DNA of 9,652 bases from Sphingomonas paucimobilis. Lineage in GTDB: Bacteria > Pseudomonadota > Alphaproteobacteria > Sphingomonadales > Sphingomonadaceae. Below, piece by piece: positions 1-6,149 of this stretch. Positions within the stretch are counted from its first letter, which is position 1. Each line of letters begins with the position of its first letter. A program made the position numbers and the translations under genes. The stretch spans positions 1-9,652 of the forward strand of contig CAMAQU010000052.1 of NCBI GenBank assembly GCA_945860425.1, in the 5' to 3' direction. The notes beneath the pieces were generated by a model that saw only the letters and a list, made by a program, of their open reading frames with translations, was not told the origin of the DNA and did no database searches.

Positions 1-464
1 TGCTGGGCTATATTGCGCTTGGGGAACGACAGGGCGCGCATCTGCTGACAGGCGGGCAGCGCGTGGTGACAGGCGGGCTTGGGAATGGGGCCTTTGTGCA
101 GCCCACCATCTTCACCGACTGCACCGATGATATGGATATTGTTCGGGAAGAGATTTTCGGGCCCGTCATGGCGGTGCTCGATTTTGAGGATGAGGCAGAA
201 GTTGTGTCCCGCGCCAATGCAACCGAATTTGGACTGGCGGCGGGTATTTTTACAAATGACCTGACTCGTGCCCATCGCGTGATTGCAGCTCTGGATGCCG
301 GGACATGTTGGATCAACACCTATAACATCACGCCCATTGAGCTGCCTTTTGGGGGCAATAAGCAATCGGGCCTTGGCCGCGAAAATGGGCGGGCGGCGAT
401 TGAGCATTATACCCAGTTGAAGAGCGTTTATGTCGCTATGGAGCCGATTGATGCACCCTATTGA
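1..464 (+). CDS. betB: Betaine aldehyde dehydrogenase, C-terminal part (cut by window edge)
   Basis: Open in frame from base 3, giving the last 153 residues of an enzyme family usually about 490 residues long. It oxidises betaine aldehyde to glycine betaine with NAD(P)+ in the cytoplasm, the second step of choline oxidation. Visible family landmarks are the REEIFGPVM motif, which is strongly conserved in aldehyde dehydrogenases, the FGLAAGIFTNDL stretch, the CWINTYNITPIELPFGG segment and the KQSGLGRENG motif near the C-terminus. These match BetB more closely than other aldehyde dehydrogenases, and the betA gene that follows supports this. The catalytic Cys and Glu lie upstream of the window, so activity cannot be judged. 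Its stop codon lies 14 bases inside the following betA gene, so the two are almost certainly co-transcribed and translationally coupled. The promoter, and any betI regulator, would lie to the left. Confidence 0.93.
   Translation, partial: LGYIALGERQGAHLLTGGQRVVTGGLGNGAFVQPTIFTDCTDDMDIVREEIFGPVMAVLDFEDEAEVVSRANATEFGLAAGIFTNDLTRAHRVIAALDAGTCWINTYNITPIELPFGGNKQSGLGRENGRAAIEHYTQLKSVYVAMEPIDAPY
440..443 (+). promoter_or_regulatory. Ribosome-binding site deciding the betA start
   Basis: GGAG lies seven bases before the ATG at 451, inside the end of betB. The earlier in-frame ATG at 430 has no such site and would add seven residues not expected in choline dehydrogenases, so the 451 start is preferred. 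Confidence 0.7.
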
Positions 465-2118
465 GAGCTATGATTACATCATTGTCGGGGCAGGATCGGC
501 GGGCTGCGTTCTGGCGGATCGGCTGAGCGCGGACGGGCAAAACCGCGTCCTCTTGCTGGAATTTGGCGGGTCAGATCGGTCCATCTTCATCCAAATGCCG
601 GCGGCTCTTGCCTATCCCATGCACAGCAAGCGGTGGAATTGGGGCTATGAGAGCGAGCCAGAGCCGCATCTGGGCGGCCGCCGCCTGCATTGCCCGCGCG
701 GCAAGGGGCTGGGCGGATCCTCATCGATTAATGGTCTGGTTTATGTGCGGGGCAACGCCAAAGATTTTGAACGGTGGAAGGATGAGGAAGGGGCAAAGGG
801 CTGGGGCTATGCCGATGTTCTTCCCTATTTCAAACGCGCCGAAGGCCGCGAAGAGGGCGGAGATAGCTATCGCGGCGGGGATGGACCCTTGTCCACATGC
901 TATGGCCCGCTTGCCAATCCGCTGCATCAGGCCTGGCTCGATGCCGCACAACAGGCGGGCTATGGCCTGACCGAAGATTATAATGGCTATCGTCAGGAAG
1001 GCTTTGGCCGGATGGACATGACGGTGCGCGGTGGGACGCGCTGTTCTGCGGCCAAAGCCTATCTCTATCCGGCGCGCAAACGCCCCAATTTGCAGGTCAT
1101 TCAACACGCCTTGGCGACCCGCATCGTCTTTGAGGGCAAACGCGCCATCGGCATTGACTATGAACGGGACGGGAAGCCCCATAGCGTTCGGGCGACCAAG
1201 GAAGTCATCTTGTCTGGTGGCCCGATTAATTCGGTTCAGCTGCTCAAGCTCTCAGGCATCGGCCCGGCGCAGGAGCTGAAAGAACATGGCATCGCCATTG
1301 TCGCGGACAGGCCCGGCGTCGGCGCGAATTTGCAGGATCATCTGGAATTTTATTTCCAAATGGCCTGCACCAAGCCCGTCACGCTGTTCGGCCAATCCAA
1401 TTTGCTGGGTAAGGCGATTATCGGGGCGCAGTGGCTCTTCCTGCGTCGGGGGCTTGGAGCCAGCAACCAATTTGAAAGCTGTGGCTTTATCCGCAGCCGG
1501 GCGGGAATTCCCTATCCCGATATCCAATATCACTTCTTCCCCATGGCGATTAACTATGATGGCAGCGCGCTGGCAACTGAGCATGGGTTTCAAGCCCATG
1601 TCGGGCCCATGCGATCGAAAAGCCGGGGCAGCGTGACGCTGCGCAGCGCCGACCCGCATGACAGCCCGGCGATCAAGTTCAACTATATGAGCCACCCGGA
1701 TGATTGGGTGGATATGCGGGCCTGTGTGCGCCTGACGCGCGAGATTTTTCAGCAACCGGCCTTTGCCCCTTGGCGTGGGCGCGAAATTCAACCGGGCGAG
1801 GATTGCACCAGCGATGAGGCGATTGATGCCTTTATTGCCGAGAGGGTGGAAAGCGCGCTGCATCCATCCTGCACCTGCAAAATGGGATCCCCCGATGACC
1901 CAATGGCGGTCGTTGATCCAGAATTGCGTGTCATCGGCGTCACGGGCCTGCGCATTGTTGACAGCTCTGTCATGCCCTCCATCACCACGGGTAATCTCAA
2001 TGCCCCGACGATCATGATTGGGGAAAAGGGCGCAGATCATATTTTGGGCAAGCCGATGCTCGCGCCGTCCAACGCCCCTTATTATGTCGCCCCCAATTGG
2101 GAAAACGCCCAAAGATGA
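451..2118 (+). CDS. betA: Choline dehydrogenase (GMC oxidoreductase family)
   Basis: A complete 555-residue flavoprotein, close to the roughly 556 residues of known BetA enzymes. It oxidises choline to betaine aldehyde, and often betaine aldehyde further, passing electrons to the respiratory chain; it is usually membrane associated. Visible features are the N-terminal FAD-binding GAGSAG (residues 13-18) with the ribose-binding Glu37; GMC signature 1 from about residue 83 (RGKGLGGSSSING); GMC signature 2 at 255-271 (SGGPINSVQLLKLSGIG); and the C-terminal catalytic pair His471 (in HPSCTCKMG) and Asn515 (in TGNLNAPTIM). The 44-residue spacing of that pair equals the His466/Asn510 spacing of choline oxidase. 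The ATG at 451 is chosen because it starts just before the dinucleotide fold and has a good ribosome-binding site. The gene overlaps betB by 14 bases and the next gene by 4. Other GMC alcohol dehydrogenases are possible in principle, but the sequence and the betB neighbour make BetA very likely. Confidence 0.95.
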   Translation: MHPIESYDYIIVGAGSAGCVLADRLSADGQNRVLLLEFGGSDRSIFIQMPAALAYPMHSKRWNWGYESEPEPHLGGRRLHCPRGKGLGGSSSINGLVYVRGNAKDFERWKDEEGAKGWGYADVLPYFKRAEGREEGGDSYRGGDGPLSTCYGPLANPLHQAWLDAAQQAGYGLTEDYNGYRQEGFGRMDMTVRGGTRCSAAKAYLYPARKRPNLQVIQHALATRIVFEGKRAIGIDYERDGKPHSVRATKEVILSGGPINSVQLLKLSGIGPAQELKEHGIAIVADRPGVGANLQDHLEFYFQMACTKPVTLFGQSNLLGKAIIGAQWLFLRRGLGASNQFESCGFIRSRAGIPYPDIQYHFFPMAINYDGSALATEHGFQAHVGPMRSKSRGSVTLRSADPHDSPAIKFNYMSHPDDWVDMRACVRLTREIFQQPAFAPWRGREIQPGEDCTSDEAIDAFIAERVESALHPSCTCKMGSPDDPMAVVDPELRVIGVTGLRIVDSSVMPSITTGNLNAPTIMIGEKGADHILGKPMLAPSNAPYYVAPNWENAQR

Positions 2119-3479
2119 CCCGCACCATTTCAGAACCAGCGCGCCAGATTGATGTTATTCGGGAAACCGATGTTCTTGTCGTCGGCTCTGGCCCCGGCGG
2201 GCTGGCGGCGGCGCTCGCGTCGGCACGGGCGGGGGTGGAGACCATTTTGCTGGAGCGTTATGGCTGTTTTGGCGGCAACATCACGCAGGTCGGCGTCGAA
2301 GGCTTTGCTTGGTATCGCCACCCAGAGACCATCGACAGCGAAGGCATTGGGCGCGAATTTGAAGAGCGCGCCAAGCAAATGGGCGCGGCCATGCCCGAAC
2401 CACAATCGATCAGCCACAGTCTGGACGCTGAAGGGTTTAAGTTCGTTGCCGATACACTGGTGGAAGAGGCTGGCGTTATCCCAATGCTGCACCGCCTCTT
2501 CGTCGCGCCGATCATGGAGGGCGATACGATCCGGGGCGTGATCGTCGAGAGCAAGGCAGGGCGTGAAGCGATCCTGGCCAAGCGGGTGATTGATGCCACA
2601 GGGGATGCCGATATTGCCTATCGGTCCGGCGCGCCGACGCATAAGCATCCGGTGGATGAGATGATGTCTGTCTCCGTCATGTTTTCCATGTGCGGGGTGA
2701 ACAAGACGCGCTTTATCGATGCTGTTAAAGCTGATCCCCAAACCTATGGAGATTGGGCCGTTGGCGGGGAATGGGAAGTCACCACCGACGGGAAAGAGGA
2801 TAACATGTTTTCCCCTTTCCTACGTAAACCCTTCAAAAAGGCGCTGGAGGCTGGCCTCATTCCCGATAGCCTGGCGACGATTGCGGGCACATGGGGCACG
2901 GTGTCTGACCAAGGAGATCTGACCTATCTCAACATGGTGCATCTCTATCTGGATGGGACCGATCCAGATTCGCTGACCCATGGGGAGATGGCGGGGCGCA
3001 AACAGGCCATGCATGCGGTCAATGCGCTTCAGGCCTTCATGCCGGGTTGTGAGACGGCAAAGCTGCGCAATTTCGGCATGACCTTGGGCATCAGGGACAC
3101 CCGCAAGATTGAGGCGGCCTATAATCTGACAGGAGAGGATGTGCGCGGCGAAGCCCGCTTTGACGATAGCATTGGCATCTTCCCAGAATTTATCGATGGC
3201 TATGGTTATCTGATCCTCCCGACGACGGGCCGCTATTTTCATGTTCCCTATCGATCCATGCTCCCCAAGGGGATTAAGAACCTGATTGTGACCGGGCGCA
3301 CCCTTGGTGGCGACAAAGTCAGTCACGCGGCCGTGCGCAACATGATGTGCTGCGCCGTGGCCGGGCAGGGCGCGGGTGTTGCGGCGGCCATTTCGGTCAA
3401 ATCGGGGACGGATTTTGCCGAGGTTGATGTCGGGGCTGTTCAGCAAGAGTTGCGCCGACAGGGCGCAAGAATAGCGTAA
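2115..3479 (+). CDS. FAD-dependent oxidoreductase of unknown substrate (FAD_oxidored-like)
   Basis: A 454-residue protein starting at the ATGA overlap with the betA stop codon, so translation is probably coupled. The N-terminus carries a classical dinucleotide-binding fold: beta strand DVLVVGSGPGG (GxGxxG at residues 24-29) and the acidic end of the second strand at Glu47, followed by RYGCFGGN. The C-terminus has VTGRTLGGDKVSHAAVRN (from residue 392) and AGQGAGVAAA (from 416), the FAD-contacting end typical of the FAD_oxidored (PF12831) family. There is no signal peptide, GcvT-like folate domain or iron-sulfur motif, so it does not resemble known dimethylglycine or sarcosine dehydrogenases. 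Its place in the bet operon suggests it acts on choline, betaine or a related methylated amine, but this is inference from context only. A TTG 18 bases upstream could add six residues; the ATG at the overlap is preferred. Confidence 0.85.
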   Translation: MTRTISEPARQIDVIRETDVLVVGSGPGGLAAALASARAGVETILLERYGCFGGNITQVGVEGFAWYRHPETIDSEGIGREFEERAKQMGAAMPEPQSISHSLDAEGFKFVADTLVEEAGVIPMLHRLFVAPIMEGDTIRGVIVESKAGREAILAKRVIDATGDADIAYRSGAPTHKHPVDEMMSVSVMFSMCGVNKTRFIDAVKADPQTYGDWAVGGEWEVTTDGKEDNMFSPFLRKPFKKALEAGLIPDSLATIAGTWGTVSDQGDLTYLNMVHLYLDGTDPDSLTHGEMAGRKQAMHAVNALQAFMPGCETAKLRNFGMTLGIRDTRKIEAAYNLTGEDVRGEARFDDSIGIFPEFIDGYGYLILPTTGRYFHVPYRSMLPKGIKNLIVTGRTLGGDKVSHAAVRNMMCCAVAGQGAGVAAAISVKSGTDFAEVDVGAVQQELRRQGARIA

Positions 3480-3522
3480 AATCAATTGGTTAAGATATGA
3501 ATTTCATTCAGTTCGGAGCTAT

Positions 3523-3550
3523 TTGACGCGCGCTTGAGCATCTGTATTAT
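3523..3550 (+). promoter_or_regulatory. Predicted sigma70-like promoter
   Basis: A -35 box TTGACG (3523-3528) and a -10 box TATTAT (3545-3550) are separated by 16 bases, a near-consensus arrangement. Transcription would start around 3556-3558, giving a short leader before the ATG at 3582. The -10 box lies wholly inside the left arm of the palindrome at 3539-3566, so a protein bound there would block RNA polymerase. It could drive the small ORF and continue into lysR and the hydrolase gene. Confidence 0.6.
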
Positions 3551-3566
3551 CAAGATAATACAGATG
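3539..3566. promoter_or_regulatory. Perfect palindrome, probable operator
   Basis: Two perfect 13-base arms, CATCTGTATTATC (3539-3551) and GATAATACAGATG (3554-3566), are separated by AA. The palindrome covers the -10 box and the predicted transcription start of the promoter at 3523-3550, the usual position for a repressor site. Its core TTATC-NN-GATAA resembles sites bound by MarR-type dimers; a TetR- or GntR-family protein is also possible. Identity of the binding protein is inference, and no such regulator is encoded in the window. As RNA it would form a stem with a two-base loop, which is too tight, so a DNA site is more likely. No T-run follows, so it is not an intrinsic terminator. Confidence 0.65.
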
Positions 3567-3567
3567 T

Positions 3568-3575
3568 GGGGAGAG
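3568..3575 (+). promoter_or_regulatory. Strong ribosome-binding site for the small ORF
   Basis: GGGGAGAG lies just after the palindrome; its GGAG core ends eight bases before the ATG at 3582. This selects the ATG at 3582 over the in-frame upstream start at 3534, which precedes the predicted transcription start. Confidence 0.55.
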
Positions 3576-3581
3576 TGGAAC

Positions 3582-3716
3582 ATGGCGTTTGATCCAGCCG
3601 CTGCGACAGCGGCCTATGCAAGCGGCGGGCATCGGCTGCTCTTTCCTGTGATCTATGCCCTTATCGGCAAGATGGTGCGTGTGACGCTCAGTGATGCATC
3701 CATGCAACGCCCTTAA
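3582..3716 (+). CDS. Small hypothetical protein, 44 residues (possibly a gene remnant)
   Basis: A 44-residue ORF with promoter, operator-like palindrome and ribosome-binding site in the right order. I do not recognise it with certainty. The N-terminus reads MAFDPAAATAAYASGGHRLL, then a short hydrophobic stretch (LLFPVIYALIG) too short for a sure membrane helix, then a basic and polar tail. From memory, the opening FDPAAATAAY and the later GGH resemble the N-terminus of some proteobacterial membrane-bound M48-type metallopeptidases, with the residues between missing. That would make it the stump of a deleted gene. The zinc-binding HExxH motif is absent, so no peptidase activity is possible. 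Alternatively it is a real small protein or a leader peptide. It lies 106 bases before lysR on the same strand. Confidence 0.45.
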   Translation: MAFDPAAATAAYASGGHRLLFPVIYALIGKMVRVTLSDASMQRP

Positions 3717-3729
3717 TTTTGCAAGGGCG
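3708..3729 (+). terminator. Stem-loop over the small ORF stop codon, possible weak terminator
   Basis: Seven-base perfect arms CGCCCTT (3708-3714) and AAGGGCG (3723-3729) enclose an eight-base loop that includes most of the small ORF's stop codon. No T-run follows, so it is not a standard intrinsic terminator. It could slow transcription, protect RNA ends or attenuate readthrough into lysR. Confidence 0.3.
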
Positions 3730-3770
3730 GATAACGAAAAGGCATAGGGACTGTGCGGCGGCGATGCGCT

Positions 3771-3791
3771 ACTATTAGCACCGTTAATAGT
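3771..3791. promoter_or_regulatory. Candidate LysR-type regulator binding site
   Basis: ACTATTA (3771-3777) and TAATAGT (3785-3791) form a perfect inverted repeat with a seven-base spacer. This contains the T-N11-A pattern (T at 3775, A at 3787) expected for LysR-type regulators. It sits 31 bases before the lysR start codon, where it would serve autoregulation. A second short symmetrical element, CAATTC-G-GAATTG (3794-3806), follows immediately and could be an accessory half-site. Confidence 0.45.
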
Positions 3792-3822
3792 TCCAATTCG
3801 GAATTGCACAGGGCGCATATCG

Positions 3823-4806
3823 ATGAAGCTTCCTCAGGAATTTGATCTTCACGCCCTTGAAGTCTTTGTCATGACTGTTGAACTGGGGGGCATGTCACAA
3901 TGCGCCACCCATTTGCAGGTGACGCAATCCGCCGTGTCACAGACAATTGCGAAGCTGGAATTGGGTATTGGCGCGCCCCTATTTGACCGAACCATGCGGC
4001 CCATGGGCCTTACGGCAAGCGGCAAAGCGCTGTTTGCCCGTGGCCAATCCCTCATCGCACAGGCCCGATCCACCTATGACGAGGTGCGCGAGGGTGCAAA
4101 TCTGCCGATTTCTAGTCTGACGGTTGCGATGTCGTTCAGCCTTGCCAATGAACTCACGACGCCCATTTTGAATGAGCTTGGCGGCCGCGCCAGTCGCTGG
4201 AATATCCGTTCCGGCATCTCAATGGAGCATCAGGCAGAGTTTCTCGCCCGTGATATTGATATGCTGGTGACGGGGAGCTTTAACCTTGAATATCGCGGCG
4301 CGCTGGAGCTGCATCCCTTCATCGAAGAGAGCTTCATCCTCGTTTTTCCGGCGCGCTACCAAGGGTCTATCGACATCACAGATGAAAAGGCTTCGCTCCC
4401 GCTTATCCGCTTTTCTCGCCTGACGGGGACGGGCCAGCAGATTGAGCGCCAGATTGTCCGTATGAAGTTGAAACTGCCGCATCTGATTGAGGTGGAATCT
4501 TCACACCAACAATTGGGTCTGGTGGCAGCAGGGCTCGGCTGGACGATTACCACGCCAGTGTGCCTTGCCGCTGTGCCTGAGTTGCTGCCCCACCTCCGGC
4601 CTGAACCGATGACACGGGGGCGGTTTGCACGACAGGTGCAAGTTGTTGCGCGCGCGGGGGAACTGGGCGACATTCCGAAGCTGACAGCGTCCGTTTGTCA
4701 GCGGGTTTTGCGCGAAAAGACATTTTCCAGCGTGACATCAGAATATCCATGGATTGAGGAGCAGTTGAGATGGCCAAGTGCATCGGCGACCAGCGATGAA
4801 GCGTAA
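3823..4806 (+). CDS. LysR-family transcriptional regulator
   Basis: A 327-residue protein of normal LysR-type length. The winged helix-turn-helix spans about residues 8-66, with the usual FDLHALEVFVMTVELGGMS start, the recognition region THLQVTQSAVSQTIAKLE and APLFDR; a linker helix follows, then an effector-binding domain from about 90 to 300. It is cytoplasmic and binds DNA as a dimer of dimers. The ATG at 3823 is preceded by a modest AGGG about ten bases upstream. Unlike many LysR genes it is not divergent from its likely target. It points the same way as the hydrolase gene, which starts inside its last 11 bases, so the two probably share a transcript and the hydrolase is the most likely target, with autoregulation through the repeat at 3771-3791. 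Control of the bet or sox operons is possible but unsupported. The effector cannot be predicted from the sequence. Confidence 0.92.
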   Translation: MKLPQEFDLHALEVFVMTVELGGMSQCATHLQVTQSAVSQTIAKLELGIGAPLFDRTMRPMGLTASGKALFARGQSLIAQARSTYDEVREGANLPISSLTVAMSFSLANELTTPILNELGGRASRWNIRSGISMEHQAEFLARDIDMLVTGSFNLEYRGALELHPFIEESFILVFPARYQGSIDITDEKASLPLIRFSRLTGTGQQIERQIVRMKLKLPHLIEVESSHQQLGLVAAGLGWTITTPVCLAAVPELLPHLRPEPMTRGRFARQVQVVARAGELGDIPKLTASVCQRVLREKTFSSVTSEYPWIEEQLRWPSASATSDEA

Positions 4807-6124
4807 CATCCTTTTCGGTCTGATGCTGGGGCTGGCATCGCCGGCAGTGGCGGAGACGGTTCAGCAGATCCCGTCCAATATCGGCGTCGATGGGCCAGAA
4901 CTTGCGGCTATGGGGCCGAGTGGTGTCGGGTTCCGGTCTGTTACCTTTGTCCATAAGGCCCAGCCAGACTTGGAACATCCCGATCCCGAAACAGGCGCGG
5001 TCGCCCTGCGTGATCGGTCGATAAAGGTGGATATCTGGTATCCGGCAGAAGTTCGTAAAGGGCAGAAGGGCGTGACCTATCGAGGCTCTTTGTGGGGGGA
5101 ACCACCCCTGCCGCCGGTTGCCTATGCACAGCCTGGCTTGGCAATAGCCAACGCAAAGCCCGCAGGGCGCGGCCTTCCGTTGGTCATCTTCTCACATGGC
5201 TATGGCAATGAACCGGGCGTCATGACCTGGTTGACCGAAAATTTGGCGTCCAAGGGTTCCGTGGTGGCGGCCATCCATCATGTCGACCCAAACCGTTATA
5301 CTGCTGCACCGATTGTCAGTGCAGCGCCCACCTATAATCGACCAGTCGACATTAGTTTCGTGGCAGCACAATTGCGAGCAAGCTTGGGGGCACAGATAGA
5401 CCCAGAAAATGTCGCGCTGATCGGCTATTCACAGGGGGGCTATGGCGTGCTGACGGCGGGTGGCGCAAGCCTTGACCCCACGCATCCCTTTATGAATTAC
5501 GTTGCCGATGGATGGCTGAAGAAGATTGCGCGGGGCGCAGCTGATGCATCCTTGACCAAAGTGCCGGGCGTGAAGGCGATTGTTGCACTGGCCCCCGCTG
5601 GGGGTGGGGACGCGACCATCTGGGGGAAGGAGGGGTTGGCCCAAATTACGGCACCTCTGCTTCTGATCGCGGGCGATCAGGATCCGACGGTAGGATATGA
5701 AAAGGCTGCGAAATCCTTTTTTGCGCAGACGGTGAACAGCGACCGATATTTGCTGACCCTCAAACAGGCGGGCCATGCCATTGGGCTCAACCCCGCGCCT
5801 GCGGACATGCGCCGGACGCTGTGGGATATTGATTGGTTTGAAGACCCGATCTGGCGCAAAGACCGCATCACCGCGATCAACCTCCACTTCATCACCGCAT
5901 TCCTTGACGTGCATCTGCGCGGCGCATCCGACAAACAGGCCTATCTCGACGTTCCGGTCGAAGATTCTGATGCCGGCACATGGAAGGCACCAGCTGGCAC
6001 GTCCTGGGGTGCCTATAGCCCCGGTGGGCCGGATGTGACGTTATGGAAAGGGTTTCAGCAACGCCGTGCCCGGGGCATGACGTTGCAGCATCTTCCCGCC
6101 GCTATCTCTCAAAAAGCGGAATAA
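4796..6124 (+). CDS. Exported alpha/beta hydrolase (dienelactone-hydrolase-like family)
   Basis: A 442-residue protein with an apparent signal peptide, MKRNILFGLMLGLASPAVA, probably cut before Glu20, so it should act in the periplasm or outside the cell. The nucleophile elbow GYSQGG places the catalytic Ser at 212; the acid is probably Asp296 in GDQD or Asp294; the base is His327 in GHAIG. HGYG near residue 140 likely helps form the oxyanion hole. The layout and the C-terminal part ending in LWKGFQQRRARGMTLQHL fit the predicted dienelactone hydrolase group (COG4188), related to platelet-activating-factor acetylhydrolases. The substrate is unknown; an ester or small amide is likely. Given the choline genes nearby, a choline ester or lipid is a tempting guess but only that. 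The ATG at 4796 is preferred over a GTG at 4778 because it begins the signal peptide. It overlaps lysR by 11 bases and converges on soxG. Confidence 0.85.
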   Translation: MKRNILFGLMLGLASPAVAETVQQIPSNIGVDGPELAAMGPSGVGFRSVTFVHKAQPDLEHPDPETGAVALRDRSIKVDIWYPAEVRKGQKGVTYRGSLWGEPPLPPVAYAQPGLAIANAKPAGRGLPLVIFSHGYGNEPGVMTWLTENLASKGSVVAAIHHVDPNRYTAAPIVSAAPTYNRPVDISFVAAQLRASLGAQIDPENVALIGYSQGGYGVLTAGGASLDPTHPFMNYVADGWLKKIARGAADASLTKVPGVKAIVALAPAGGGDATIWGKEGLAQITAPLLLIAGDQDPTVGYEKAAKSFFAQTVNSDRYLLTLKQAGHAIGLNPAPADMRRTLWDIDWFEDPIWRKDRITAINLHFITAFLDVHLRGASDKQAYLDVPVEDSDAGTWKAPAGTSWGAYSPGGPDVTLWKGFQQRRARGMTLQHLPAAISQKAE

Positions 6125-6149
6125 GCCGCCTAAAGGCTAGGCGCTGCTT
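6123..6149. terminator. Imperfect inverted repeat between convergent genes, possible two-way terminator
   Basis: The arms are CGCCTA (6127-6132) and TAGGCG (6138-6143) around a five-base loop. AAGC (6123-6126) and GCTT (6146-6149) can extend the stem past a two-base bulge. It covers the stop codons of both the hydrolase gene and soxG, which face each other with five bases between. T-runs are poor on both sides, though on the minus strand a TTTTT lies shortly downstream (complement of 6112-6116). Termination in one or both directions is plausible but weakly supported. Confidence 0.35.

Larger units (their letters stand above)
3480..3822 (+). other. Intergenic regulatory region with a small ORF
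   Basis: These 343 bases separate the bet operon from the lysR gene. They hold, in order, an A+T-rich stretch with a short 5-bp-arm repeat (ATGAA-T-TTCAT, 3497-3507), a strong promoter with an embedded palindrome, a 44-codon ORF, a hairpin and a LysR-type inverted repeat; these are listed separately. No clear intrinsic terminator with a T-run was seen for the bet operon just after 3479, so readthrough is possible. Confidence 0.7.

Noticed and set aside
430..450. Earlier ATG for betA
   Set aside because: It adds seven residues not typical of the family and lacks a ribosome-binding site, whereas the ATG at 451 has GGAG at ideal distance.
1252..2112. Long minus-strand open frame (286 codons) within betA
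   Set aside because: It is the mirror of a strongly conserved betA coding sequence, rich in His/Arg and Ala as expected from antisense reading of GC-rich codons, with no domain motif.
2097..2114. Upstream TTG start for the FAD oxidoreductase
   Set aside because: The ATG at 2115 forms a classical ATGA overlap with the betA stop; the TTG start adds only six residues ahead of a poorly conserved N-terminus.
2115..3479. Possibility that the FAD oxidoreductase is dimethylglycine dehydrogenase
   Set aside because: At 454 residues it is far shorter than the folate-domain enzymes and lacks any GcvT-like half; no sequence support for this specific reaction.
3539..3566. Palindrome considered as an intrinsic terminator of the bet operon
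   Set aside because: The loop is only two bases, the stem is A+T-rich, and the following bases are G-rich with no T-run. Its overlap with a -10 box fits an operator better.
3519..3818. 99-codon open frame on the minus strand across the intergenic region
   Set aside because: It lies opposite the promoter, palindrome and small ORF, has no convincing ribosome-binding site, and its product resembles no protein family.
4778..4795. Upstream GTG start for the hydrolase
   Set aside because: It would put six extra residues before a complete and typical signal peptide beginning at 4796.
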